Below are positions 10,598 to 21,440 of a stretch of DNA of 64,000 bases, piece after piece. The notes under the pieces were generated by a model. The model was not told where the DNA came from. It made no database searches and was given only the letters and a program-made list of their open reading frames with translations. This stretch comes from Achatina immaculata (taxonomy: Eukaryota > Mollusca > Gastropoda > Stylommatophora > Achatinidae): positions 49,344,574 to 49,408,573 of the forward strand of contig CM019696.1 of assembly GCA_009760885.1 (NCBI GenBank), read 5' to 3'. Made by a program: the position numbers and the translations under genes. Each line of letters opens with the position of its first letter. The stretch's first letter is position 1.

Positions 10598-13500
10598 GTA
10601 AGACTTGACTATTTCTGGTAGTGTTTTTCTGTTGTCTGCATCCATACAAAACATACAGCACAGCTAGCAACTCTACACAATTACTATTTTTATCGCCATT
10701 TTGGACGTGCAACGAAATTGAGGGCATATGCCCTCATGTTTTGAATAGCGCTGTTCAGTCTTAGAAGACTTTTTTTTTTAAACAGGCTGTTAGCCGTTAT
10801 GGAAATTGGCGAGAATCATCATTTTACTGAACTTCTCTAATGAAGAGCACGTACACAACTCGATCAAATATGGCTGACTTGACGAAGGAAATTAAAGAGA
10901 AGGAGAAAGCGAATTGAGATATTTGTTAGTGAAATATTCTTCTTCTTCTGCTTTCGAGGTTGCTGGTCACATCAAATCATGATCCCTGCCGGCATGGCAA
11001 AGCTCGCAGTCCTTTCCAGATCCTGATAGGAGCTGCTATAGTAGCAGTAGGATTAGCGGCAGTATGTATCAATTAAAATAGTATATAGTATATATATATA
11101 ATATAGTATAGCATGTGCCAAGACACGGCACTAATTAAAGTACTTTGCAATTATGTAAAGCCGCCACCCGAGTGACAAACTGCACTACTTTTTCTTACTC
11201 TATCTACTGATTACATCTGAGGAATTTTAATGTGTAACTGGGAACGAACACATCTCAACAATTTGAGAACCACTAACACTCAAAGTGATAATAGCAATTA
11301 CACATATTTATTATGGGAAAAATGAGTGGTGAATAAGTGAGGATGTAGCAATAAATTGAGTAAACAGATGAATAATCCAACTCTTCACCCAACGAGAAGT
11401 AGTTCGCCATGTAGGGAGGGAGTGGGCAACAGTCACTCTCAGCTAGGAAAAAACAGGCATTCAACATGATGGAATAAGAGCCAACTTACTAACTCGCTGA
11501 AAATTCCGTGGATCCTTAAATATAACTTCACATCACCAAAAATATCGGACTTAAAGTCCTCAAAAATCTCAATAGAACTAATTCACATTTCTTCAGTTAC
11601 AAACTATTTCTAACAACTCGCAGCTGCATCACAAAATTTACACATTGGATCCATGAGGAAGAAAAGAAACAGTTCACATCCTAGCATCCTATCTGAAATA
11701 TCCTTCTCAATCAACTTCTACATAATCAATTTACAATCATTATGAACCACAAACTACTAATCAATCTAATCCTTATCATCATAATCCTATGTAAGAGTTT
11801 AGTCTTTAAATACGAACTACAGTTCCTATTCCTAAATCTTCCCGAAGATTCTATCTCCTGGAAGATAAAAATCGTGATTAAAACATTTCTCAGTCTGTGC
11901 AAAAATTAGCTGTTTATGATCTTGGACAATAAACTAAAAACAACAATCCTATTTTAAGCTTTTCTGTAACTAAAAATAACGAAATAATCAAACATGTCCT
12001 AAATAACTTTAGTTAAATGTAAAACATCCCGTGCCTGGACATGACAAGAAATGGCCTTCAACGTGTCAAACCTGACCTATAGTTTACCTGTAATAAAAAA
12101 AAACCAAAACTAAGGGCACTAACTACGTCAGTCTACCAAATAAATCTCTGGTTAACTCCTCCAATAACGTTAAATACAAGAACAGAATTCCAGAAATAAG
12201 GAATTCTGTTACACTGCAAAACTTTTACCCTAAGCTTGTGCCCTCTGGCCATGTCTCATGCCTCAGGTCTGCATGCTTTGGGCGCTCATGTAGGATATGT
12301 TCTGGAGTCTGGGCTCCACTGTCACATGGACACTTGTCTGTGTGAGACATTTGAGTCGATGTAGGTGGCTCAGTAGTTTGCAGTGAGTGAAATTTACAAG
12401 ATGGTTTTAGGTCAAGGGAGAAAGAAAGTAACAAGAGGAGCGGTCAAGACTGACCTCAACTGTGGCTGGAGTGGTGGTCAAGACTGACCTCAACTCTGGC
12501 TGGAGTGGTGGTCAAGACTGACCTCAACTGTGGCTGGAGTGGTGGTCAAGACTGACCTCAACTGTGGCTGGAGTGGTGGTCAAGACTGACCTCAACTCTG
12601 GCTGGAGTGGTGATCAAGACTGACCTCAACTCTGGCTGGAGCGGTGGTCAAGACTGACCTCAACTCTGGCCGGAGCGGTGGTCAAGAGACTGACCTCAAC
12701 TCTGGCTGGAGTGGTGGTCAAGACTGACCTCAACTGTGGCTGGAGTGGTGGTCAAGACTGACCTCAACTCTGGCCGGAGCGGTCAAGACTGACCTCAACT
12801 CTGGCTGGAGTTGTCAAGACTGACCTCAACTCTGGCTGGAGTGGTCAAGACTGACCTCAACTCTGGCCGGAGTGGTCAAGACTGACCTCAACTCTGGCTG
12901 GAGTGGTGGTCAAGACTGACCTCAACTCTGGCCGGAGTGGTGGTCAAGACTGACCTCAACTCTGGCTGGAGTGGTGGTCAAGACTGACCTCAACTCTGGC
13001 CGGAGTGGTGGTCAAGACTGACCTCAACTCTGGCTGGAGTGGCGGTCAAACTGACCTCTAGCTGGACGTGGAACAACCTGTCTGAGAGAACAATGCCCTA
13101 ACCACTAGATGGCAAAAGCTAAAAAATACTCGGAGTGCCAAGATCACCATGTTGCTGTCTTATCTCGTTCTGCCCAGAATAAAAATGTTGCGACGAAAAA
13201 ACACGCACAAAACTCTGCCACAGAAGAATAAGAAAACAAAATCTTGGTGAATCTTAATGTAAACATACTTGGAACAAAAAAATCTTGGTGAATCTTAATG
13301 TAAACATACTTGGAAAAAAATTCTCGGTGAATCTTAACGTAAACATACTTGGAACAAAAAAAAAAATTTTTTTTTTGGTGAATCTTAATTTTAACATACT
13401 TGGAAGAAACGAAAAAAAATGTTTTCTTTTTTTCTGTTTCAGTCAGACATTTCTGGTGAAATTCAACTTCAGAAAGTTCACTTCAGTTATCCCACTCGCC

Positions 13501-16500
13501 CGGAAGTGGAAATTCTCAAGGGCATTGATCTGCACGTGAAGCATAGACAAACTGCTGCCCTGGTAGGGATGAGTGGATGTGGTAAAAGCACGGTTATCTC
13601 CCTTATACAGAGGTACTATGATCCCACGGAAGGAGCCATTGTAAGTTTTGACGTCACAGTCGCTATTTTTACCAAAACATTTGCTGTAGTCAGTGAAAAT
13701 ACGACGGGAGAGAAACTTAAAGTTGTTTTTGTTTTAATTTTTACCAATTAAATTTTACCATCACTAGACATCACGAATAATCTCTCTCTCTCACTCACTC
13801 ACTCACTCACTCAGCACGACCTCTCCCCCTCTCCCTATGACATAGCTGAGATTACAATCCGGCGTAGAAAGTGATGGTATTAGATTAGCTTCATTTTCAT
13901 TATCATAAAACTTCAACAGTCACAGATGATAAAGTTGAATGGTTAAGCTTCAACTTGAATTATTTACAACCGCTCCCATGGCGAAGATGTTGAATCACAG
14001 GACTAGAATCAGATGGAGAATGGGCTATGAGGACTACGGTTTCTCTCTCATTCTCCAGTCATCTACCACAATTTCCATGTCACTTCCCCCCCCCTAGCCC
14101 AAGTTATCTACCATAGTTCCTGTCTCATTCTTCTGTCATCTACCATAGTTTCTCATTCTTCAGTCATCTACCATAGTTTTTATCTCATACACCATTCATT
14201 GCCCCATAGTTTCTCTCTCATCCTCCAGTCATCTATCATAGTTTCTCTCTTATCATCCAGTCATCTATCATAGTTTCTCTCTCATCCTCCAGTCATCTAT
14301 CATAGTTTCTCTCTCATCCTCCAGTCATCTATCACAGTTTCTCTCTCATCCTCCAGTCATCTGTCATAGTTTCTCTCTCATCCTCCAGTCATCTATCATG
14401 GTTTCTCTCTCATCTTCCAGTCATGTATCATGGTTTCTCTCTCATCCTCCAGTCATCTATCATAGTTTCTCTCTCATCTTCCAGTCATCTATCATAGTTT
14501 CTCTCTCATCCTCCGCATTTTCACGTAAATTTGACCATACTCAGAAGGTTGGCGGTTTGGATGCCAGACAGTACAACCTGAAGTCACTACGTTCTTTGAT
14601 CAGCGTGGTCAGTCAAGAACCAGTCCTGTTTGATCGGAATATTCGTGATAACATTGTCTATGGCCTAGAACAAGAAATTCCTATGGCTGATGTTATAGCT
14701 GCAGCAAAAACAGCCAATGCGCATGACTTCATATCAAAACTGCCTGACGTAAGTAGATAATTATTTGTGTAAAATTCTACATGATATACAATATATTATA
14801 TATCATGTTGTAGTAAATGTTTACGAATAATCTCTCCGCACTGCGAGCATTCCTATATGTGCTCCGCCTTCCGTTCCAACGCCCACTTTAGTGTGCGTCT
14901 GCTGATGGAACCACTAGATGGCAAAAGCTAAAAAATACTCGGAGTGCCAAGATCACCATGTTGCTGTCTTATCTCGTTCTGCCCAGAATAAAAATGTTGC
15001 GACGAAAAAACACGCACAAAACTCTGCCACAGAAGAATAAGAAAACAAAATCTTGGTGAATCTTAATGTAAACATACTTGGAACAAAAAAATCTTGGTGA
15101 ATCTTAATGCAAACATACCTGGAAAAAAATTCTCGGTGAATCTTAACGTAAACATACTTGGAACAAAAAAAAATTTTTTTTTTGGTGAATCTTAATTTTA
15201 ACATACTTGGAAGAAACGAAAAAAAAAGTTTTCTTTTTTTCTGTTTCAGTCAGACATTTCTGGTGAAATTCAACTTCAGAAAGTTCACTTCAGTTATCCC
15301 ACTCGCCCGGAAGTGGAAATTCTCAAGGGCATTGATCTGCACGTGAAGCACAGACAAACTGCTGCCCTGGTAGGGATGAGTGGATGTGGTAAAAGCACGG
15401 TTATCTCCCTTATACAGAGGTACTATGATCCCACGGAAGGAGCCATTGTAAGTTTTGACGTCACAGTCGCTATTTTTACCAAAACATTTGCTGTAGTCAG
15501 TGAAAATACGACGGGAGAGAAACTTAAAGTTGTTTTTGTTTTAATTTTTACCAATTAAATTTTACCATCACTAGACATCACGAATAATCTCTCTCTCTCA
15601 CTCACTCACTCACTCACTCAGCACGACCTCTCCCCCTCTCCCTATGACATAGCTGAGATTACAATCCGGCGTAGAAAGTGATGGTATTAGATTAGCTTCA
15701 TTTTCATTATCATAAAACTTCAACAGTCACAGATGATAAAGTTGAATGGTTAAGCTTCAACTTGAATTATTTACAACCGCTCCCATGGCGAAGATGTTGA
15801 ATCACAGGACTAGAATCAGATGGAGAATGGGCTATGAGGACTACGGTTTCTCTCTCATTCTCCAGTCATCTACCACAATTTCCATGTCACTTCCCCCCCC
15901 CTAGCCCAAGTTATCTACCATAGTTCCTGTCTCATTCTTCTGTCATCTACCATAGTTTCTCATTCTTCAGTCATCTACCATAGTTTTTATCTCATACACC
16001 ATTCATTGCCCCATAGTTTCTCTCTCATCCTCCAGTCATCTATCATAGTTTCTCTCTTATCATCCAGTCATCTATCATAGTTTCTCTCTCATCCTCCAGT
16101 CATCTATCATAGTTTCTCTCTCATCCTCCAGTCATCTATCACAGTTTCTCTCTCATCCTCCAGTCATCTGTCATAGTTTCTCTCTCATCCTCCAGTCATC
16201 TATCATGGTTTCTCTCTCATCTTCCAGTCATGTATCATGGTTTCTCTCTCATCCTCCAGTCATCTATCATAGTTTCTCTCTCATCTTCCAGTCATCTATC
16301 ATAGTTTCTCTCTCATCCTCCGCATTTTCACGTAAATTTGACCATACTCAGAAGGTTGGCGGTTTGGATGCCAGACAGTACAACCTGAAGTCACTACGTT
16401 CTTTGATCAGCGTGGTCAGTCAAGAACCAGTCCTGTTTGATCGGAATATTCGTGATAACATTGTCTATGGCCTAGAACAAGAAATTCCTATGGCTGATGT

Positions 16501-19500
16501 TATAGCTGCAGCAAAAACAGCCAATGCGCATGACTTCATATCAAAACTGCCTGACGTAAGTAGATAATTATTTGTGTAAAATTCTACATGATATACAATA
16601 TATTATATATCATGTTGTAGTAAATGTTTACGAATAATCTCTCCGCACTGCGAGCATTCCTATATGTGCTCCGCCTTCCGTTCCAACGCCCACTTTAGTG
16701 TGCGTCTGCTGATGGAGCCAGTTCACACACTGGTTGTGGGTAACGCGCTAAACCACTTCATTCGGGAAAACGCCCACTTCCCCTCTCTTCCTCCAACTAG
16801 ATCATCTTCCTGGTGTGATTGTTATCATTCAGCTCTTTGTCGTTCTCTATACGCTGCCTACCCTAGATAACCCCTTGCAATCGCTTCCTTGTCCATTCTT
16901 AGGTTTCCCTGAATCGATGCCGTACCTGCCAGCTAGTCTGCTTTCTCGTTGCCTTTGACTCCCGCATGATCTGGGCGGTAGATCCACGTTAAACTGGATA
17001 ACCGTGAGCCTTCTAGAAGCTGGACCCACTCCTTTCAGAAGAAATGACTCTTCATTCTCCGTAACATGTTTTGGAAGTCTGTTACAATGACCCTGTGTGA
17101 GTTGTCCTGCTCCACCAGCCAGGAAATTGCTACCGACGATGCCTGCACCTCCATTCTCATGTTCGTTTACGAATGAAAACTGATAAGTTACAAAACATAA
17201 ACCGACGTACGGTGATCGCAATGGTTTCACAATAGATCTTGTGTTTCCATAGATCGCGGTCGTTGTTTTCCATAATTTTATTTGCCGTATTTTTTTTTAA
17301 ATCACACCTTTGCTTCACATTGTCTGCGTTCCACTCTCTCGCTGCTCCTTGTTGGCAGACTTTTCTTGAAACCTGTGGTTACATCTGGCGTTCTGTTAGT
17401 TTGTTGGCAGTCTTTCCTCTAGCATTCTGTTGGTTTGTTGGCAGCCTTTCCTCTAGCATTCTGTTGGTTTGTTGGCAGCCTTTCCTCTAGCATTCTGTTG
17501 GTTTGTTGGCAGCCTTTCTGCTAGCATTCTGTTGGTTTGTTGGCAGCCTTTCCGCTAGCATTCTGTTGGTTTGTTAGCAGCCTTTCCGCTAGCATTCTGT
17601 TGGTTTGTTGGCAGCCTTTCCGCTAGCATTCTGTTGGTTTGTTAGCAGCCTTTCCGCTAGCATTCTGTTGGTTTGTTGGCAGTCTTTCTGCTAGCATTCT
17701 GTTGGTTTGTTAGCAGTCTTTCTGCTAGCATTCTGTTGGTTTGTTAGCAGTCTTTCTGCTAGCATTCTGTTGGTTTGTTAGCAGTCTTTCTGCTAGCATT
17801 CTGTTGGTTTGTTAGCAGTCTTTCTGCTAGCATTCTGTTGGTTTGTTAGCAGTCTTTCTGCTAGCACTCCAGCTTGTCTTATACGTAAAGCAGCAGGAGC
17901 TTACAGATGGCATGGCGTCCCCTCCTCGACTGACAGTCCATGTAAGTGTCAGGTGCATTGTTCGGTGGATTATAAAAGTTGGCCTCACTAGCAGCGCACT
18001 ACATTTACCTTAAATATAAATCACAAATGTGGTTTTGTACATGCACCAACACGCAGTACTAAGATCCATATCAAATTACAAGTGGCTCAGAGAAGGTCCA
18101 TATATTTTCCCACAATGCATCTCTTTATATTTTGCTATATACCAGTATATTTCGTCTCTATAATTGTATAATATTATTATTTATAAAAAGCGTATGCGAT
18201 ATTTGGCTATTTTTTAAAAGCCTGTTTTTTCGTATGTGTGTATGAGAGCATTTCGCACACTCACAAAACTATGTTCACAGGGCTACAACACGCTGGTCGG
18301 GGAGAAGGGGACGCAACTGTCAGGCGGACAAAAGCAAAGAGTGGCTATAGCCAGAGCGTTGATACGAAACCCCAGGATACTGCTCCTAGACGAGGCTACG
18401 TCTGCCCTCGATACGGAAAGCGAGAAGGTGAGCTTCGACTTTAATTCTGTTGTTAGAGGTCTCGTGACAGACGTGGAACTACAAGCCAAGCAGTCCTAAC
18501 TTGCCCCTTCTAATCATCAATGGTTACCATAACTTACGGACCCTTTATAAACATCAGTAGTTACTAAGTCTAATGTATCCCTTATAAACATCAATAGTTA
18601 CTAAGACTACCAGACCCTTTATAAACATCCATAGCTGCTAAGACACCAGATCCTTTGTAAACATTAACAGTCACTGAGACTCCTTGAAAAAAATCCATAG
18701 TTACCAAGACTAAAAGTAACTATCCAACTTGCCCTATTTGGTCTTATTAGAACTAGTCTAGTCTCAGCATACCACATGCTGGACACATGAGTGAAATGTT
18801 GGACACATGAGTGAAATGTTCACATGAGTGAAATGTTGGACACATGAGTGAAATGTTGGACACATGAGTGAAATGTTGGTCACACGAGTGAAATGTTAGA
18901 CACATGAGTGAAATGTTGGACATATGAGTGAAATGTTAGACACATGAGTGAAATGTTGGTCACACGAGTGAAATGTTAGACACATGAGTGAAATGTTGGA
19001 CATATGAGTGAAATGTTGGACATATGAGTGAAATGTTGGACACATGAATGAAATGTTGGACACGTGAGTGGCATAATGCGCTAATCTCACGCAGAGATCG
19101 ATGATTCGTGTTCGGCTAAAGACAGCCCAGCTCTAGAAATGAGTACCTGCTTCCTTCTGGAGGTGGGAAAGGAAGGTAGCCAGCTATGATACTCTGTCAG
19201 GTCAAGGAAAGTATGGGCGCTATCACCATGCCCTTAAAGTGCCTCTATGCTATGACAAGACTACAGACCACTGGTTACTTTTATATGCGTACATTTGATT
19301 TCATGTTTGTACAGATGAAAAGCATTTCAGCAGTTTTATGCTAATTCCTTATCCACATTCCTACAGGTTGTACAAACAGCTCTAGACAAAGCAAAGGAAG
19401 GCAGAACATGTATCGTCATCGCTCACCGACTCTCCACCATCCAAAACGCGGACATAATCTACGTAATGGAAAATGGCAATATCATCGAAAGTGGGACTCA

Positions 19501-19582
19501 CCAGGAACTTCTGCTTAAGAGAGGAGCTTACTTTGTTCTCGTTCAGGGGCAAAAATTCAAAACAGATAATATTCCGATTTAA
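10441..19582 (+). CDS. ABCB-type multidrug transporter (P-glycoprotein-like), 3' exons
   Basis: Five exon types (10441-10597, 13443-13640, 14545-14748, 18281-18427, 19367-19582) join in frame to give the last 306 residues of a full-length ABCB transporter. Order: end of transmembrane helix 12 and linker ([20 protein letters not shown]), A-loop (FSYPTRPEV), Walker A (GMSGCGKST), Q-loop (VSQEPVLF), signature (LSGGQKQR), Walker B and D-loop ([12 protein letters not shown]), H-loop ([10 protein letters not shown]), then the stop. In this family ATP bound between two such domains drives export of hydrophobic compounds across the plasma membrane. All catalytic motifs of NBD2 are intact. Exons 13443-13640 and 14545-14748 are repeated at 15250-15447 and 16352-16555, and half of the last exon is repeated at 21333-21440. 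The first 70-75% of the protein is not visible here. ABCB1, ABCB4 and ABCB11 subtypes cannot be told apart. Confidence 0.93.
10598..12224. other. ABCB intron sequence, A/C-rich stretch
   Basis: No exon seen. From about 11480 to 12220 the + strand is rich in A and C and poor in G, unlike its neighbours. Confidence 0.5.
12225..12434 (-). mobile_element. LINE 3' end fragment (RNase H type)
   Basis: The - strand reads [18 protein letters not shown], the Cys/His cluster found at the C-terminus of LINE ORF2 proteins that carry an RNase H domain (compare CTCAQVPQTVEHILQNC in the copy at 38.8-40.0 kb), then [13 protein letters not shown]. Confidence 0.75.
12440..13065. repeat. 27-33-bp minisatellite in ABCB intron
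   Basis: About 20 units built on GGTCAAGACTGACCTCAACT and CTGGCTGGAGTGGT. Units alternate between a longer form with GTGGTGGTC and a shorter form with GTGGTC. Confidence 0.95.
13240..13410. repeat. About 42-bp repeat, 4 copies
   Basis: Units contain TTGGTGAATCTTAATGTAAA and CATACTTGGAACAAAAAA. They directly precede the acceptor of the exon at 13443, so the last unit lies close to its polypyrimidine tract. Repeated at 15047-15217 by duplication A. Confidence 0.9.
13443..13640 (+). CDS. ABCB exon: A-loop and Walker A, copy 1
   Basis: Acceptor TTTCAG|TCAGAC and donor GCCATT|GTAAGT, phase 0, 66 codons. It holds the A-loop tyrosine ([13 protein letters not shown]) and Walker A ([13 protein letters not shown]), ending YYDPTEGAI. 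Confidence 0.95.
14140..14517. repeat. 32-bp minisatellite, copy in unit A1
   Basis: About 10 units of the type TAGTTTCTCTCTCATCCTCC plus AGTCATCTATCA. C/T-rich on the + strand and directly upstream of the Q-loop exon acceptor, so it forms a very long pyrimidine tract. Duplicated at 15947-16324. Confidence 0.93.
14545..14748 (+). CDS. ABCB exon: Q-loop, copy 1
   Basis: Acceptor ACTCAG|AAGGTT and donor CCTGAC|GTAAGT, phase 0, 68 codons. Contains [16 protein letters not shown], the Q-loop [14 protein letters not shown] and the helical subdomain start ([10 protein letters not shown]), ending ISKLPD. Confidence 0.94.
15250..15447 (+). CDS. ABCB exon: A-loop and Walker A, copy 2
   Basis: Same splice sites and protein as 13443-13640. 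Both copies are multiples of three and phase 0, so inclusion of both would keep the frame but put two Walker A segments in one domain, which is not expected to fold normally. Confidence 0.9.
16352..16555 (+). CDS. ABCB exon: Q-loop, copy 2
   Basis: Same protein and splice sites as 14545-14748. Part of duplication A. Confidence 0.9.
16700..17230 (-). mobile_element. Decayed LINE fragment with RNase H
   Basis: The - strand shows pieces of a LINE C-terminus in shifted frames: [24 protein letters not shown] and [16 protein letters not shown] (the RNase H His/Asp region), then [18 protein letters not shown]. At least two frameshifts separate the parts. Confidence 0.65.
17385..17870. repeat. 34-bp minisatellite, about 14 copies
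   Basis: Units contain GCATTCTGTTGGTTTGTTGG and CAGCCTTTCC or AGTCTTTCTGCTA. Left units carry TCCTCTA, right units carry CTGCTA, so variants are grouped as expected from local unit spread. Confidence 0.95.
17871..18280. other. ABCB intron, nothing recognised
   Basis: AT-rich. It ends with the acceptor TTCACAG of the exon at 18281. Confidence 0.6.
18281..18427 (+). CDS. ABCB exon: signature, Walker B, D-loop
   Basis: Acceptor TTCACAG|GGCTAC and donor GAGAAG|GTGAGC, phase 0, 49 codons. Contains [20 protein letters not shown] and [17 protein letters not shown]. The catalytic Glu after Walker B is present. Found once only, outside the duplicated blocks. Confidence 0.96.
18428..18775. other. ABCB intron with degenerate repeats
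   Basis: Four diverged copies of a unit of roughly 45-60 bp containing CCCTTTATAAACATC and TAGTTACTAAGACTA at about 18539-18720. Otherwise nothing recognised. Confidence 0.55.
18776..19075. repeat. 20-bp minisatellite, about 14 copies
   Basis: Tandem ACATGAGTGAAATGTTGGAC units with a few single-base variants and one shortened unit. Confidence 0.95.
19085..19262 (+). mobile_element. SINE copy, diverged head
   Basis: The body matches the better copy at 33783-34027: a CTAGAAATGAGTACC block, CTTCTGGAGGTGGGAAAGG, GTAGCCAGCTATGATACT and a GGAAAGTATGGGCGCTATCA block. The tRNA-like head is badly eroded. Confidence 0.7.
19367..19582 (+). CDS. ABCB terminal exon: H-loop and C-terminus
   Basis: Acceptor CTACAG|GTTGTA, 72 codons including TAA at 19580-19582. 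Contains [20 protein letters not shown] with the catalytic H-loop His, then [16 protein letters not shown] and the end KTDNIPI. No canonical AATAAA follows closely; an ATTAAA lies at 20093-20098. Confidence 0.95.
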   Translation, partial: VVQTALDKAKEGRTCIVIAHRLSTIQNADIIYVMENGNIIESGTHQELLLKRGAYFVLVQGQKFKTDNIPI

Positions 19583-21332
19583 CAACCGCCGAGAAATCTT
19601 TAAGTTACTCTCTTTTTCCTTCATAGAAGCAACAACTTCACAGGGCCTTTGTTTGCATAACTGTTCTCTTCTAAAGTATCAATGTGAGCCAACGATCAGC
19701 TCATTTAACAAAGATTAACATTTTAGTTTGTTATTGTTTTTTAACAGAGTATTTAACCCCTCCAGGTCAAAAGGTCTTGAACTTCAAATTCATTTTAAAC
19801 TGAACATTCAAGAACTGCCTCATTGTAGGTAGCTTATATATGCGAAGATATAAATGGGACGACCATTTGTTTTAAAACATATTTCCTTTCACCTGTCATG
19901 AGATGAATATGCTATAATTTATCATGTCAGCTACCCCAGTATGTTATCATCAATCATGTCAGTGACCTCAGTGTTATCATTTGTTATGCTAGCTACCTCA
20001 GAATGTTATCCTTTATCAAAGTGTTTCTCAAATACCCCAAGTTCCAGTTCTCCCATTACAACCCAAGCTGTTCCCCAAATCCTCCACTGTTTATTAAATC
20101 ATCCAGAAAGGATTCTCATCATTACACATTCTGTTACATTCTATACTCTTGTAAATTCCTGCCAAGAGAGCCACCTGCCTCCATGATGAGAAACACTGCT
20201 CCCTCGCTGTGATAGTCAAGCTCATTGACTTTGACATTTCCGATCCACGGGTTTACGAGCTTTCACTTTTTCTCTTGTGTCAGATAATGAAAAGTACAGG
20301 TCCTCTTCAGCTGTTCTACATCTCCATACAGAATGTCAGTGATTGAGGAGTTTGGTGGTATCAGGTTCTTTCGGAGGGGGTCCTTCAATGCACTGCAGTC
20401 CAGCAGATGGTGTTTAACAGTTTCTTCTTCTTGTCTGTTGCAGTGCATGCAGTATGGTGTGTGGTCAGCTGTCACTCTGTGTAAGTCCTTACTGAGAGTG
20501 ATGTGTCCTGTTCTCAACCTGAAAACTGTGCGTTGGTCTCTATGACATTAGCTGTCTGGGTTAGGCTCTGGCAGGTGTGTACAGTTGGATTACTGGCCCA
20601 GCTGTCCATCCACTGCTGCTTGCAGTTATTGTGTATAATGTGTTCAGCTATTCTCATGTTGGTGGAGATGTGGGGCTGTGGAATGGTGGCTCCACTCTTT
20701 GCCAGTCTGTCAGCATGTTCATTTCCTCTGATATCTATGTGCCCTGGTATCCACTGTAGGGTGGTCTTGATGTCATAGGAGGCAAGTTGGTTTATTGCAA
20801 TGAGTATGTCAGTTGTAATGTGATCAGCTGATGGTATCTAGTTTTCAAGGGCTTGGAGTGCAGACTGGGAGTCTGAGAAAATAACAAGGTTTTTTTGTGA
20901 GAGGCACTGTTTTTGTATTTGGTGGTGGTGGCTGCCAGGGCTGCTAATATTGCCTGCATCTCTGTATCATAACTGAAGCAGCGAGATCCACAAGGGGCAG
21001 AAATGTGGCTTTTTATCTTGTCTGGAAACATTATGATTACCCCATATCCTGCATTGTCTGTTTTTCCTTGAATGCTGACCCATCACTGTATGCATGGATC
21101 CAGTCCTTGGGGTAGGATTCTATGGTCTCCAATGCACACAGCTTTAGGGTGTTGGGATCTGATGATTTGTCAACTAATTTTTTCTTGAGCCTGGTGTTAG
21201 TTTGAGGAAGTGTGTAGTTTGTGTTTGGTGAGATGTCTGGTGCTTTTGTAAGATCTCTGTTTTCAGGGAGTTTGTTGTCTTGTGTTTAAGTGTTCTGCTA
21301 TGTGCACTGGAGTTTTCAGTTTCAGTCTGTTA
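19475..21332. repeat. Tandem duplication B, unit 1 (1.86 kb)
   Basis: Starts inside the ABCB terminal exon at CAATATCATCGAAAGTGG and is repeated at 21333-23191. It carries the end of that exon, the 3' flank and part of a LINE. Confidence 0.95.
20225..21332 (-). mobile_element. LINE ORF2 RNase H / C-terminal fragment, copy 1
   Basis: The - strand reads decayed RNase H (SYDTEMQAILAALAATTTKY, then a WIPGHIDIRGNEHADRLAK-like block in shifted frames) and the Cys/His tail YCMHCNRQEEETVKHHLLDC. The class is Jockey/I-like. It is cut at 21332 by the duplication junction. Frameshifts and stops show it is dead. Confidence 0.8.
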
Positions 21333-21440
21333 TTCAATATCATCGAAAGTGGGACTCACCAGGAACTTCTGCTTAAGAGAGGAGCTTACTTTGTTCTCGT
21401 TCAGGGGCAAAAATTCAAAACAGATAATATTCCGATTTAA
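21333..21440 (+). pseudogene. Partial duplicate of ABCB terminal exon
   Basis: The last 36 codons of the terminal exon (from the asparagine before [11 protein letters not shown] to the TAA) with no acceptor at the left edge, because the copy starts mid-exon. It cannot be spliced as an exon on its own. Confidence 0.92.

Larger units (their letters stand above)
13100..14909. repeat. Tandem duplication A, unit 1 (1.81 kb)
   Basis: The segment starting ACCACTAGATGGCAAAAGCT is repeated at 14910-16717, nearly identical. It carries ABCB exons 13443-13640 and 14545-14748. Offset is 1807-1809 bp, varying by A-run length. Its right end lies in a LINE fragment ([16 protein letters not shown] on the - strand, about 14846-14909). 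Confidence 0.95.
14910..16717. repeat. Tandem duplication A, unit 2
   Basis: Direct repeat of 13100-14909 with few substitutions and small A-run differences. The right boundary is where CTGATGGA continues as GCCAGTTC rather than ACCACTAG. Confidence 0.95.

Noticed and set aside
11480..12220. Mitochondrial insertion (NUMT)
   Set aside because: Composition alone suggested it; I found no readable mitochondrial protein or rRNA sequence, so it is only noted as a composition anomaly.
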